A stretch of 64,000 nt of DNA from JADGRA01 sp052143535 (GCA_052143535.1 JBKQSS010000038.1:1-64000), one strand, 5' to 3'. Positions 36,099 to 45,380 are shown, counted from the first letter of the stretch. A program made the numbers and translations. Notes: generated by a model not told the origin, from the letters alone.

Positions 36099-37952
36099 TT
36101 AGACGCGTCTCGGGCGGTCGAGCGCCGGGCCGGCGGTGTCGCTGTGGTGCCTCCACCACAGAAGACCAAAAGGCACGAGGAGCAGTCCGAGCTGCGGAAG
36201 GAGGCTGAGAGCATCCGGGTACAGGCCGAGCATGTCCAGACGCGGGCCGCGCACCGGGACGAGCGGCAAGAAACCCGTTTCCTGGAAGGCGTGCAACCCC
36301 TGGCCAAGCAACGCCACGGCGGTGCCGTACAGCACCCAGGTGGAGACACTGAAGAGCGGTTTCATCGGCAGCACGTAACCCACCCGGCGGATGAGCAACA
36401 CCAGCGCGGCCATGACGGCGAGCCCAGCCAGCGCCCCGAGCAGCGCCCCCCGCGGGGAGTCGATGGTCAGCCCCTCCAGGAAGACGGCGGTCTCGAAGGC
36501 TTCGCGAAAGAGCGCGGTGAAGGAAATGGCAAACAGCCCGAAGCCGCTGCTGCGGCCGAGCGCGCCCTGCATCCGCCCCTTGAGTTCGCCCATGTAGCGG
36601 CGCAGGTTGCTCTTCGCGTTGAGCCACAGCGCGGCGTAGACGAGCATCGCGCTGGCCAACAGCCCGGCCACGCCCTCCAGGACTTCGCGGTTGACGCCCG
36701 CCAGAAGCTGCCGGCCAAATGCGAAGCACAGCGCTCCGGCCAGAAGCGCTGACACCCAGCCGCCGTGCACCAGGCGCGCCTTGTCCAGCCGGCCCATCTT
36801 CTTCAACACCGCGAGCAGGGCGGCGATGACGATGACCGCCTCGAAGCCCTCGCGCACCACCACCAGCAGAGCGAGCCAGAAGATGGTGGTGGTTTCCGGG
36901 GCGCTGCGCCCCGAGCGCGCGGCGTCCTCCAGGAGGGTGTGCAGCGCCTGCGTCTCGGCGAGGAAGCGCCGGTCGCCGTGCTCGGCGTACACCCGGGCTG
37001 CAACCATGCTTTCCTCGAAGCGCTGGACGAGGGCCGGGTGCCGCCCGCGGAGGGCGGGCTCCACGGGCTCGAAGGCGTTGAGGTAGGTGTCCAGGAGCTC
37101 CTGCTGGGCGGCCCTGAAGTTTCCCGAGGCACCCAGCCGCCGGGCTCGGTCGACGCCGCCCAGGCTGGCCAGAAGCGCTGCCGTCTCGTCTTGCTGCGGA
37201 GGGCGGCGGCGTAGGCAGGGCACCTCGGCGGTGCCAAACTCGCTGGCCAGCTCGGCGTCGGTGGCGTTGGCCAGCCGCTCCAGCGAGGCGCGGGGCGGGG
37301 TGTGGTTGCAGGCTGGCTGCCGTAGCGTCAGCGCGTAGAAGGCCAGCGTCCAGCGCTCCTCCTCGGAGAGGGGGAAGGAGGGCATGGCTGTGCCGTCCAC
37401 GCCCAGCGACAGGACGTTGAAGGCGCGGTAGGGGGTATAGCCGTCCATGCGGGTGCCGAAGCGGAGGTCCGCTGGCCGCGGCAAAAGAGTGGCGGCAAGC
37501 GGTGTCTGGCCGCTGCCGTCGGCGGCGTGGCACACGGCGCAGGCCTGCTGGTACAGCTGTGCCCCGGCGGCCATGTCCGGCGCGGCGCGAGGGCTTCGAG
37601 GGAGCCCGCCCGCTTGGGCCAGCGCCTCCACCAGGGCCTGGCAGTCTCGGGCCACGCCCTCTGCGTCAGCGCCCTGGGCAATGCGGGCAGAGATGGACTG
37701 CAGCTGTGGACGGTAGGGCCGGCCCTCGGCCCCGAGCTCCTCCAGGGCCGCCTCGGCGTCGGCCACCAGCCCGCGCTGCTCGGCCAACTCTGTCGCGTCC
37801 TGGGACTTCACCGCGGCCGGGTAGTCCGAGGAGAGGTACTGCAACAGGCCAACCGTGCGCTGAAAGTTGGCGCGAGCGTCCTCGGCGGAGTCGGCGCGCG
37901 CCGGCCCCCAGGCCGGCAGCAGCAGCACGAGGCTGAGGAAGAGGGTGCGCAT
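36099..37952 (-). CDS. Cytochrome c-FTR1 fusion iron permease
   Basis: A 617-residue protein. A signal peptide (1-20) is followed by a helical periplasmic part, then a cytochrome c domain with the heme site C138-C141-H142 (CAVCH) and a likely Met ligand in GTAMPSF. After another periplasmic region, seven spans carry the two iron-permease motifs REGFE (LVVVREGFEAVIVI) and REAFE (LFREAFETAVFLEG). FTR1 proteins import ferric iron coupled to oxidation; a fused heme domain could pass the electrons. A possible Fur site lies about 45 bases upstream. The gene is divergent from thyX. Confidence 0.93.
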   Translation of the reverse strand: MRTLFLSLVLLLPAWGPARADSAEDARANFQRTVGLLQYLSSDYPAAVKSQDATELAEQRGLVADAEAALEELGAEGRPYRPQLQSISARIAQGADAEGVARDCQALVEALAQAGGLPRSPRAAPDMAAGAQLYQQACAVCHAADGSGQTPLAATLLPRPADLRFGTRMDGYTPYRAFNVLSLGVDGTAMPSFPLSEEERWTLAFYALTLRQPACNHTPPRASLERLANATDAELASEFGTAEVPCLRRRPPQQDETAALLASLGGVDRARRLGASGNFRAAQQELLDTYLNAFEPVEPALRGRHPALVQRFEESMVAARVYAEHGDRRFLAETQALHTLLEDAARSGRSAPETTTIFWLALLVVVREGFEAVIVIAALLAVLKKMGRLDKARLVHGGWVSALLAGALCFAFGRQLLAGVNREVLEGVAGLLASAMLVYAALWLNAKSNLRRYMGELKGRMQGALGRSSGFGLFAISFTALFREAFETAVFLEGLTIDSPRGALLGALAGLAVMAALVLLIRRVGYVLPMKPLFSVSTWVLYGTAVALLGQGLHAFQETGFLPLVPVRGPRLDMLGLYPDALSLLPQLGLLLVPFGLLWWRHHSDTAGPALDRPRRV

Positions 37953-37995
37953 ACTCGAAACCCGCGTTATTAGGACTATTTCTCAGGCCAATTTT

Positions 37996-38014
37996 GAGAA
38001 TGAGAAGCGATTGC
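37996..38014 (-). promoter_or_regulatory. Candidate Fur-type operator
   Basis: GAGAATGAGAAGCGATTGC agrees with the E. coli 19-base Fur consensus at 12 of 19 positions, by my own count. It follows TTCTCA (37980-37985), which pairs with TGAGAA (37995-38000), and TGAGAA is repeated directly at 38001-38006. It sits about 45 bases upstream of the iron permease start, where a repressor site is expected, and about 95 bases upstream of thyX. Confidence 0.45.
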
Positions 38015-38107
38015 GATAGTAGCACCCCCGCTGGAGGTTTGCGCGAGGCAGGGGCGGCTGCCGGGCGGCGCTTGGGTGGGCTGGACATTGTAGAGAGGGT
38101 GCGCCCC

Positions 38108-39682
38108 ATGCCCCCTGTTGCCTTCCGCTCGCCGTTGCCCACCGCAAGGCTGACCAACGGCTTCGTCGAGGCTTTCGACAATGCCGTGGCCACCGCCCGG
38201 ACGTGCTACGCGCCGCGGGTGGTGACGCCGGAGGACGTCCGGCGCGACGAGAAGTCCCGCACTCTCCGGGACCGCATCGCCAAAGAGACGTACCAGGCCG
38301 GCCACCACACCACGCTGCAGCACGCCACCTTCCAGTTCGCCCTGGAAAACGTGAGCCGGCAGTGCATCTGGAGCTTTCTGCACGCCCACCCCTTCTACAA
38401 CTCGGAGCAAGTCAGCCAGCGCTATGTGGCGGTGAAGCCGGACCGCGTCGTGGTGCCCGCCCTCCCGGAGGCCCTGGAGGCGCTCTACCGAAGCTGCGTG
38501 CAGGCGCAAATGGAGGCCTACAGCCGTCTGTCGACGCTGCTGCTTCCACGGGCAGAGCAGGAATTTTACCGAATTTTCCCGGCGCGCCGCCGCACCCCGG
38601 AGAAGTGGGCCAGCACCCTCAAGAAGCGCGCCCAGGAGGTGGCCCGCTACGTGCTGCCCATTGGCACCTTCGCCCACCTCTACCACACCATCTCCGGCCT
38701 CACCCTGCACCGCTACCACCGGGTGGTGAATGCCTCGGACGTCCCCACCGAGACGCGGGTGCTGGTGGAGGCGATGGTGGCCGAAGTGAAGAAGGTCGAC
38801 CCGCTCTTCTTCCGAGACGTCGAGGACAGCGTGCCGCTCGAGGAGACGCACGAGGCGCGCACGCTGTTGGACACCGCCCTCGGGGTGGGCAGCGCCGCCG
38901 CCCGCCTTCATCGCACCGAGTTCGACCGGGCCCTCGCCGGCCGGGTGAGCCTGCTGGTGGACTACGGCGCCCGGGGCCAGCAGGCCGTGGCCCAAGGCGT
39001 CCGCAGCGTGCTTGGGCTGCCGGCCGAGGCGCTCTCCGACGCCGAGGCCTTGGAGCGGGTGCTTTCCCCCAAGCACAACCCCTACCTCTCCGAGGCGCTT
39101 GTCCTCACCACTCACGGCAAGCTGACGCGCGCCCTTTCGCATGCCAGCTACACCTTCCAGAAGAAGCTGAGCCACACCGCCGACAGCCAGGACCAGCGGC
39201 ACCGCATGACGCCGGGGAGCCGGCCGGTGCTGGCCGCCCAGTTTCTTCCCGGGGAGCCAGACGTCGTCGTCCCCGCGCTTCTAGAAGAGGTGCCCGAGGC
39301 GCTCGACGTCTTCCACGCCACCGTCCAAGCTGCCTGGCAGGCCATCGGCCAGTTGCTGGACGCCGGCGTGCCGGCCGAAGCCGCGCTCTACTTGCTCCCC
39401 AACGCCTTTCCCATCCGCTTCCTCGAGTCTGGCGAGCTTTTGCACTTCCACCACAAATGGGTGCACCGGCTTTGCTACACGGCGCAGGAGGAAATCTGGC
39501 GCGCCTCACTTCAGGAGGTGGAGCAGGTGGCCGAAGTCCAGCCGCTCATCGCCCAATACCTGGCGCCCCCCTGCACCCTGCGCCGGCAAGCGTCCGTCAC
39601 GCCGTTTTGCCCGGAGGGCCCGCGCTTCTGCGGGCTGCCGGTGTGGCGAATGGAGCTGCGGGAGTTTCAGCGCCTCCTCTAG
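38108..39682 (+). CDS. thyX: Double-length FAD-dependent thymidylate synthase (ThyX family)
   Basis: A 524-residue protein, about twice the normal ThyX length (roughly 220-250). Two ThyX-like units are in tandem. The first has the N-terminal elements AGHHTTLQHATFQF and SRQCIW and ends its motif in NSEQVSQRYV (about residue 95-105). The second has HGKLTRALSHASYTFQKKLS and QDQRHRMTPGSR (about 360-370). The canonical RHRxxSxNExSxRY signature is thus split between the halves: RHR in the second, NSExxSxRY in the first. It would methylate dUMP using FAD and methylene-tetrahydrofolate. ATG 38108 is the likely start. Confidence 0.88.
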   Translation: MPPVAFRSPLPTARLTNGFVEAFDNAVATARTCYAPRVVTPEDVRRDEKSRTLRDRIAKETYQAGHHTTLQHATFQFALENVSRQCIWSFLHAHPFYNSEQVSQRYVAVKPDRVVVPALPEALEALYRSCVQAQMEAYSRLSTLLLPRAEQEFYRIFPARRRTPEKWASTLKKRAQEVARYVLPIGTFAHLYHTISGLTLHRYHRVVNASDVPTETRVLVEAMVAEVKKVDPLFFRDVEDSVPLEETHEARTLLDTALGVGSAAARLHRTEFDRALAGRVSLLVDYGARGQQAVAQGVRSVLGLPAEALSDAEALERVLSPKHNPYLSEALVLTTHGKLTRALSHASYTFQKKLSHTADSQDQRHRMTPGSRPVLAAQFLPGEPDVVVPALLEEVPEALDVFHATVQAAWQAIGQLLDAGVPAEAALYLLPNAFPIRFLESGELLHFHHKWVHRLCYTAQEEIWRASLQEVEQVAEVQPLIAQYLAPPCTLRRQASVTPFCPEGPRFCGLPVWRMELREFQRLL

Positions 39683-39712
39683 AGTGCGCCGGCCCCACAC
39701 TTCCCAGGGCGA

Positions 39713-40720
39713 ATGCCGCTCTCCCAACTTGTCCTTCTGTTGCTGACGGCGTCCGCCCCAGCTCCCGAGCCGCCGCCCGAGCCGGCAGAGGCGGCGTGGG
39801 CGGAGTGGTCCGACTTTCCCGGGCAGCCCCTCTTCACCACCACCGACCCGTTCGAATACGAGCGGAGCGGGCTGTTCGCCCCCCCGTTGCTCATGCCGAA
39901 GGGGTGTTTCGCCTTCTCCCTGCGCTTTGACTACGCGAGCGCCATCCAGCTCTACAACAACCAGCCCAACTCGGTGCTGCTGGACGCGGAAATTGGGCAC
40001 CTCACCTTCGCTGGCGCCCTCAAGGTGTCGCCGACACTCTTCCTCTTCCTAATGGGAGGTGTGCAGGGGGCCTACGCCGGCTTCATGGACCAATTTCTCA
40101 ACTGGTACCACGGGCTCTTCGGCATTCCCTACGAGGCGCGCGCCGAGCGGCCGCTCAATAAATTCGGTTACTATTTTCAGACTGCCACCGCGCGGCAAAG
40201 CTTCAAGCCGGTGGGCCTCACCCTGCTCGACACCACCGTCGGCGTGGGGTGGATGCTGGCCAAAAACCTACAGCTCCTCACCGTGGTGGTGGTGCCCACC
40301 GCCTCGGTGGACGGCTACGCCGCGCACACCTTCCAGTTCGGCGCGATGCTCACCTGGCAGGTGCCCTTTCTGTGGTCGTGGCTGCAGTTTCAAGGGACGT
40401 TGGGCTTTGGCGGAACGCCCCAGGCCGGAGGCGGGCTACTGCAGCCCTACCAGAACGTGGTGTTTGGCTCGTTCTCGACGGGGCTCAAGGCCCGGCTGAC
40501 CGAGCGAAACTTCCTCTACGCGAACTTCTTTCTGCAGTCCCCCATCTACCACCACACCGGAGACCCACCGTTGGACGTGGTCGACGGCTCGCTCGACTTC
40601 GGGTGGATGTTTCACACCGACTCGGACTGGGAGCTCTGGGCCGGCATCACCGAGAACCCCGTCGCCAACGGCATTGCTCTCGACGTCGTCTTCACCCTGG
40701 GCGTCCGCTACGGCTTTTGA
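39713..40720 (+). CDS. Putative outer-membrane beta-barrel protein (DUF3187-like)
   Basis: A 335-residue protein with a signal peptide (LVLLLLTASAPAP) and a Pro/Glu-rich linker, then alternating hydrophobic/polar segments ending in an aromatic residue (GVRYGF), as in outer-membrane barrels. FSLRFDYASAIQLYNNQPNSV and the terminal TENPVANGIALDVVFTLGVR resemble DUF3187 proteins; this family name is my best guess. The function is unknown. It follows thyX by 30 bases on the same strand. Confidence 0.75.
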   Translation: MPLSQLVLLLLTASAPAPEPPPEPAEAAWAEWSDFPGQPLFTTTDPFEYERSGLFAPPLLMPKGCFAFSLRFDYASAIQLYNNQPNSVLLDAEIGHLTFAGALKVSPTLFLFLMGGVQGAYAGFMDQFLNWYHGLFGIPYEARAERPLNKFGYYFQTATARQSFKPVGLTLLDTTVGVGWMLAKNLQLLTVVVVPTASVDGYAAHTFQFGAMLTWQVPFLWSWLQFQGTLGFGGTPQAGGGLLQPYQNVVFGSFSTGLKARLTERNFLYANFFLQSPIYHHTGDPPLDVVDGSLDFGWMFHTDSDWELWAGITENPVANGIALDVVFTLGVRYGF

Positions 40721-40789
40721 AAGCGCGTTGGCCCATACCCCCGCCCCAAGCGCTCGACGCCTCATCAGAAACGGGCGGGCCCCTGGGCC

Positions 40790-41665
40790 CTAGACGCGCG
40801 CCCTCTTTTGGGAGGCCGAGAGCCGGGCCTCCGCCCAGGGGGCGAGGGTGCGCCACAGCGTGCCCAGCAAGACGAGGCTGCCCCCGGCCAGTGCCCATGG
40901 GCCGGGGCGCTCGTGGGCCAACAGAAACGTCCACACCGGATTGAGGACCGGCTCGAGCAGTGCCAGCAGCGAGGCCTCGGTGGCAGGGGTGTGCCTCAGC
41001 CCGCGGGCGAAGAGGGCGTAGGAGAGGCCGAGTTGGAAGACGCCGAGGAAGAGGACAATGCCGAGGTCCGTCGCATTGACACTCGGCCCGCCGAGCGCGC
41101 CCGGGAGGGAGGCGGCCGTGGCCAGAAGGTTTCCCAGGACGAGGGCCGGGGCGTTGCCCCCGGACAGTCCCCGCAGTCCGAGAATTAAGAAGGCGAAGGA
41201 GACGCCGCTGGCCAGCGCGACCAGGTTCCCCGAGAGCTGCCCCGGCGTCAGCCGGTCCTTGAAGAAGAGGGCCAGCCCGAGGAGAAACAGCGGCACCGAC
41301 CACAGCTCGGAGCGCGACGGGCGCTCGCCCAGCAACAACGGACTCAAAAGCAGCACATACAGCGGCGCCGTGTCCTGGAGGAAAATGGCGTTGGCCGAGG
41401 TGGTGAGCTTGTTGGCCACCGTGAAAAGCACCACCGTCACCGCATAGGCAGAGGCCACTGCCCAGGTGCGGCGCGACGGACGGCCCCGCGCGCCGGGCAG
41501 AAAAAGCCACAGCACAACTGCCGCCACCAGCGAACGGCCCAGCGAAATCTGCCAAGCGTTGAGGGTACAGAGCTTGATGGCCGCGCCGGCGGTACTCCAC
41601 AGCGCGGCCGCGGCGAGGATGAGGAGCGGGCCGCTCGGTCGCCGCGCCGCCGGAAGGGGAACCAT
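40790..41665 (-). CDS. EamA-family (DMT) transporter
   Basis: A 291-residue protein with ten predicted spans in two related halves, the drug/metabolite transporter arrangement. LWSTAGAAIKLCT opens the first half and PATEASLLALLEPVLNPVWTFLLAHERP is the conserved end of the second. EamA proteins usually export metabolites or amino acids; the cargo here is unknown. Its start is about 40 bases from the divergent adenosyltransferase gene. Confidence 0.9.
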   Translation of the reverse strand: MVPLPAARRPSGPLLILAAAALWSTAGAAIKLCTLNAWQISLGRSLVAAVVLWLFLPGARGRPSRRTWAVASAYAVTVVLFTVANKLTTSANAIFLQDTAPLYVLLLSPLLLGERPSRSELWSVPLFLLGLALFFKDRLTPGQLSGNLVALASGVSFAFLILGLRGLSGGNAPALVLGNLLATAASLPGALGGPSVNATDLGIVLFLGVFQLGLSYALFARGLRHTPATEASLLALLEPVLNPVWTFLLAHERPGPWALAGGSLVLLGTLWRTLAPWAEARLSASQKRARV

Positions 41666-41704
41666 GGTGCCTTTCGCCGCCGAGGCCTGCTAGAGCAGCG
41701 GGGC

Positions 41705-42259
41705 GTGAAGATTTACACGAAGACCGGCGACGGCGGTGAGACGGGCCTCTTCGGCGGGGGACGTGTCGCCAAGGACAGCACGCGGGTCGCGGCCTACGGC
41801 GAGGTGGACGAGCTCAACGCGACGCTCGGGGTAGCGCGGGCCGCTGGGGTGGGGGCGCTCGATGGGCTGTGCCAGACGCTCCAGGAGCAGCTCTTCACCC
41901 TGGGGGCGGTGCTGGCCACCCCGCGGGGAAGCAAGGCCGACACGCATATTCCCCACCTCAAGCCCCAGTGGATTTCCGAGATGGAGGCGGCGATGGACGC
42001 ACTTGATGTCGAGCTGCCGCCGATGACGCATTTCATCCTTCCCGCCGGGACACCCGGGGCGGCCGCGCTGCACCTCGCGCGCACGGTGTGCCGCCGCGCC
42101 GAGCGCGCGGTGGTGGCCCTGGTGCGCGACGGCACCGTCGACGGCCATGTCCTCCAATTCCTCAACCGGCTCTCGGACCTACTCTTCACCATGGCACGGG
42201 CAGTCAACCACCGGGCCGGGGTGCAGGATGTGAAGTGGGTACCGGAGAAGCCGACGTGA
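41705..42259 (+). CDS. Cob(I)alamin adenosyltransferase, PduO type
   Basis: A 184-residue protein starting at GTG 41705. KIYTKTGDGGETGLFGGGRV is the N-terminal ATP-binding motif of the PduO-type adenosyltransferases, RVAAYGEVDELNATLG follows, and VCRRAERAVVAL near 120-131 is the second active-site motif. It transfers the adenosyl group of ATP to cob(I)alamin to make coenzyme B12. A methylmalonyl-CoA epimerase at 48118 suggests the coenzyme is used by methylmalonyl-CoA mutase, which is outside the window. Confidence 0.95.
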   Translation: MKIYTKTGDGGETGLFGGGRVAKDSTRVAAYGEVDELNATLGVARAAGVGALDGLCQTLQEQLFTLGAVLATPRGSKADTHIPHLKPQWISEMEAAMDALDVELPPMTHFILPAGTPGAAALHLARTVCRRAERAVVALVRDGTVDGHVLQFLNRLSDLLFTMARAVNHRAGVQDVKWVPEKPT

Positions 42260-42275
42260 GGCGCCGGGCCAGGCT

Positions 42276-43298
42276 GTGAGCGCGCTCGACGCGGGCCAGG
42301 TGCGCAGCCTGGCGCTGGCCGCGGGATTCGACTTGGTGGGCTTCGCCCGTGCCGAGCCGCTCCCGCCCCGCACCCTGCTTGACTGGCTGGAAGCAGGCAT
42401 GGCGGCGGACATGGACTGGATGGCGGAACGGGCCGAGGAGCGCCTGGACCCACGGCGCCTCCTTCCCGGCGCCGAGACGGTGGTGGCGCTGGCCTGCAAC
42501 TACTACGTCGAAGCCGACTGGGCGGAGGCCTCGCCGGTGGCCAGGTACGCTCGCGGACGCGACTACCACGCCACACTGCAGGACCGGCTACGCGGGCTCC
42601 GTCGAAGCCTCCGCGAGGCGTTCCCAGGCCTGGCCGACTTCGGCTCGGTGGACCACGCCCCGCTGATGGAGAAGGTGTGGGCGGCGCGCGCTGGCCTCGG
42701 CTACGTGGCCCGCAATGGCTGTCTGGTGACGCCCGAGTACGGCTCCTGGGTAGTGCTGGCGGCCATGGTGCTCGACCGTGCCGTCGAGGCAGAGGCCTAT
42801 GGGCCGGGGCCGGCCGAGGACCGCTGCGGACGGTGCCGCCTCTGCGTCGACGCCTGTCCCACCGGGGCCCTCGACGGCCTGGGACGGGTGGACGCCCGAA
42901 GCTGTCTGTCCTACCAAACCATTGAAAACTCCCAGCCGGTACCCCTTGGCCTCCGCTCTGCTTTCGACGCCACCGTCTTCGGCTGCGACGTGTGCCAGAC
43001 GGTGTGCCCCCTCAACCAGACGCCGGTGCCCACCCTCCAGCCGCGGTTCTGGCCCCGACCGGTGGCAGCTCTAGACGCCCGGGCACTGGCCGCCCTCAGC
43101 CGGTCCGAGTACCAGGCCCTGGTGCCGGGGACGGCGCTGGCGCGGGCTGGCTTCGACGGCCTTCGGCGCAACGCCGCCTATGCGCTCGGCGCAGCGCGGG
43201 ATGCGGGCGCGCGCGCCGTGCTCCAGGCACTGTGCACCGACACCAGCGCACCGGTGCAGGAGGCGGCGCGCTGGGCTCTGGGGCGGCTCACCGGGTGA
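42276..43298 (+). CDS. queG: Epoxyqueuosine reductase QueG
   Basis: A 340-residue protein from a GTG start. Two 4Fe-4S clusters are given by CGRCRLCVDACPTGAL and GCDVCQTVCPLNQ, with CLSYQTIENSQ between them. VDHAPLMEKVWAARAGLGYVARNGCLVTPEYGSW is the cobalamin-binding and catalytic region that identifies QueG. A C-terminal HEAT-like helical repeat ends the protein. It reduces epoxyqueuosine to queuosine in tRNA and requires cobalamin, which fits its place next to the adenosyltransferase. It overlaps the next gene in GTGA. Confidence 0.95.
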   Translation: MSALDAGQVRSLALAAGFDLVGFARAEPLPPRTLLDWLEAGMAADMDWMAERAEERLDPRRLLPGAETVVALACNYYVEADWAEASPVARYARGRDYHATLQDRLRGLRRSLREAFPGLADFGSVDHAPLMEKVWAARAGLGYVARNGCLVTPEYGSWVVLAAMVLDRAVEAEAYGPGPAEDRCGRCRLCVDACPTGALDGLGRVDARSCLSYQTIENSQPVPLGLRSAFDATVFGCDVCQTVCPLNQTPVPTLQPRFWPRPVAALDARALAALSRSEYQALVPGTALARAGFDGLRRNAAYALGAARDAGARAVLQALCTDTSAPVQEAARWALGRLTG

Positions 43299-44227
43299 GC
43301 GGACCAGTCGGCACCCCACAGGGCGTCGAGCGCTCGGTCGTGGCGCTGATGACGGTGCACGTGGGCTTGAGCGCCCTCACCTACCTTGCCGCCAAGCGCG
43401 GTGTGGCCGAGCTCCCGGCGCTGACTTTGCTCCTGTGGCGGCTGTTGGTAAGCGCAGGCACCTTCGCGCTGCTGCTGGCGGTGCTTCCTCGGCCTCGCCT
43501 GCCGCCCCGGGGCGTCCTGGGGCGGGTGGTGCTGCTCGGGCTGTTGTCCGGGCCACTCAACCAGGCGCTGTTTCTGCTGGGGATGCGCACCAGCAGCGCA
43601 GCCCACGGGGCGTTGATTTTTTCCCTCACCCCTTTGGGCGTCTACCTGGTGGAGCTCGCCAAGGGGCGCGAGCGCGCGCACTGGACCGCCAACTTGGGGA
43701 TTGGCACGGCGCTGCTCGGAGTGCTGGTGCTGCTATTGGCCCACGGGCTCACCGCCCTGTCCGGCCTCTTTGTCGGGGACGTGCTGCTGCTCGGCTCGCT
43801 GCTGGCTTGGGTTTTTTACACCACCCTCGGCCGCACGGTGGTGGCGTCCGAAGGGGCGCTCCGCACCAGCGCCTGGTCCAACATGGCCGGGGCGCTGTGG
43901 CTTCTGCCCCTGGCCCCTTGGGTGCTGCGCCCGGAGGTGGTGGGCGCGTCCTCGGCAGTGGCCAAGGGCGCGCTGCTCTACCTGGCCCTTGGAAGCTCGG
44001 TGCTGTCCTACCTCATTTGGTTTGCTGCGCTTGGCCGCACCGACGCCTCCAAGGTGGCCGTGTTTTCCAACCTCCAGCCAGTGGCCACCGCGCTCGCTGC
44101 CCGAGTGGCGCTCGGCGAGCCCATCGGCTGGGAGGTGGTGGTGGGGGGCGGTCTGGTGCTCCTCGGGGTACGCCTTACCCAATCTCCTGTGTGGAAGGAC
44201 CTCCCGCCGCGGCCCGCCGGGCCCTAG
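43295..44227 (+). CDS. EamA-family (DMT) transporter
   Basis: A 310-residue, ten-span protein starting at the GTG within the queG stop. LTYLAAKRGVAELPALTLLLWRLLV and SSAAHGALIFSLTPLGVYLVEL in the first half, and DASKVAVFSNLQPVATALAARVALGE in the second, follow the EamA consensus closely. It probably exports or takes up a small metabolite. It is a different subtype from the EamA protein at 40790. Confidence 0.92.
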   Translation: MSGPVGTPQGVERSVVALMTVHVGLSALTYLAAKRGVAELPALTLLLWRLLVSAGTFALLLAVLPRPRLPPRGVLGRVVLLGLLSGPLNQALFLLGMRTSSAAHGALIFSLTPLGVYLVELAKGRERAHWTANLGIGTALLGVLVLLLAHGLTALSGLFVGDVLLLGSLLAWVFYTTLGRTVVASEGALRTSAWSNMAGALWLLPLAPWVLRPEVVGASSAVAKGALLYLALGSSVLSYLIWFAALGRTDASKVAVFSNLQPVATALAARVALGEPIGWEVVVGGGLVLLGVRLTQSPVWKDLPPRPAGP

Positions 44228-44238
44228 CATGCCACCCC

Positions 44239-45135
44239 GTGCACCTCTGGCTCCGGGAGCGCGAGTCGCTGCGGGCCCTCCTGGGCCGTCTCTGGGAGCG
44301 CTACCGAGAGGTGTTTCTCGCCGACGCCGCTGCCCAGCTGGCCTTCTCGCTCCTCTTCTCCGTCTTCGCCTTCCTCTTCTTCCTGGTGACGCTGGCCGCG
44401 TACCTGCCCCTTCAGCCAGCAGTGGGTGCCTTGATGCGGGAGATGCATAACGTGCTACCCATCGAGGTGTCCGAGGTGCTGGAGGGCCACTTGCAGAAGC
44501 TCATCCGTCAGCCGCGGCCGCAGCTGTTGGGCTTCGGCCTCCTCGTCTCCCTGTGGAGCGCCTCGCGCGGGGTGGATGCGATGCGGGTGACGCTCAACCA
44601 TGCCTACCACGTGGCCGAGCGGCGCCCGTGGTGGAAGGCCCAACTCAACAGCATCGGGGTGACGCTGGCTGCGACACTCCTCGTCGTCACCGGCCTGGTG
44701 GCGGTCGTGCTGGGAGGGCGCTTCGGCGTATGGCTGTTCGGCTGGTTTGGCCTCCGGCCGGAATTCCTTGTCTTCTGGGGGTGGCTGCGCTGGCCGATTA
44801 CGGCGCTGATGGTGATGGGGGCCATGGCGCTCGCCTACTACCGTCTCCCCGACGTCGACGGGCATTTCCACCTCGTCACCCCGGGCTCGGCGGTGGGGGC
44901 TCTTCTGTGGATGGCCGTCACCTGGGGCGTCGGGCTGTGGACCGGCAACGTCGAGCGGGTGAATCTGGCCTATGGCTCGATTGCCGCGGTGATGGTGATG
45001 CTCACCTGGTTTTACCTCTCCGCCTTCGCCTTCCTCTTTGGTGGCCTGGTGAATGCGGTGCTCGCCCCGGCGCCTGCCGCGCGGGCCCCGCCTCCCAGGG
45101 GGCCGGGCGAAGGTGTACGCCAAGAGCCCGGTTAG
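44239..45135 (+). CDS. YihY/BrkB-family membrane protein
   Basis: A 298-residue protein from a GTG at 44239 with six spans. DAAAQLAFSLLFSVFAFLFF, LLVSLWSASRGVDAMRVTLNHAY, YYRLPDVDGHFHLVTPGSAVGA and NLAYGSIAAVMVMLTWFYLSAFAFLFGG are the family landmarks. It was once called ribonuclease BN, which proved wrong; the true role is unknown. The stop shares TTAG with the convergent zinc-ribbon gene. Confidence 0.92.
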   Translation: MHLWLRERESLRALLGRLWERYREVFLADAAAQLAFSLLFSVFAFLFFLVTLAAYLPLQPAVGALMREMHNVLPIEVSEVLEGHLQKLIRQPRPQLLGFGLLVSLWSASRGVDAMRVTLNHAYHVAERRPWWKAQLNSIGVTLAATLLVVTGLVAVVLGGRFGVWLFGWFGLRPEFLVFWGWLRWPITALMVMGAMALAYYRLPDVDGHFHLVTPGSAVGALLWMAVTWGVGLWTGNVERVNLAYGSIAAVMVMLTWFYLSAFAFLFGGLVNAVLAPAPAARAPPPRGPGEGVRQEPG

Positions 45136-45311
45136 TAAAAATCCGAGCAGGAGGCGTAGTACCCACAGCGGCAGAAGAGCTTGCACTTGCGCTCCATGAG
45201 CGTCGTCCCGCAGTTGGGGCAAGTGCGGACCAACTGCTCCACACTGGCCAGTGTTTCCTTGGCCTGGGACGGTGCCGGCACTCTCGGTCGACTGGCAGGG
45301 GGCTCTGGCAT
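45132..45311 (-). CDS. Small zinc-ribbon protein
   Basis: A 59-residue protein from ATG 45311. A Pro/Ala-rich start of about 20 residues is followed by LVRTCPNCGTTLMERKCKLFCRCGYYASCSDFY. CPNC and CRCGYYASC give four to six Cys residues suited to one zinc ribbon. Such small proteins are common in myxobacteria but I know no function. It could bind nucleic acid or a protein partner. Confidence 0.78.
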   Translation of the reverse strand: MPEPPASRPRVPAPSQAKETLASVEQLVRTCPNCGTTLMERKCKLFCRCGYYASCSDFY

Positions 45312-45380
45312 GGGGAGGACCTCGCTCCAGGGCGGCGACGCTAGCAGCGTCTCCCGACGCCTTCGGCCACAAACGGGAAG

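Noticed and set aside
36085..37533. A 482-codon minus-strand frame over the FTR1 gene
   Set aside because: Same strand but another frame; low-complexity Arg/Ala composition, while the FTR1 frame shows heme and REGFE motifs.
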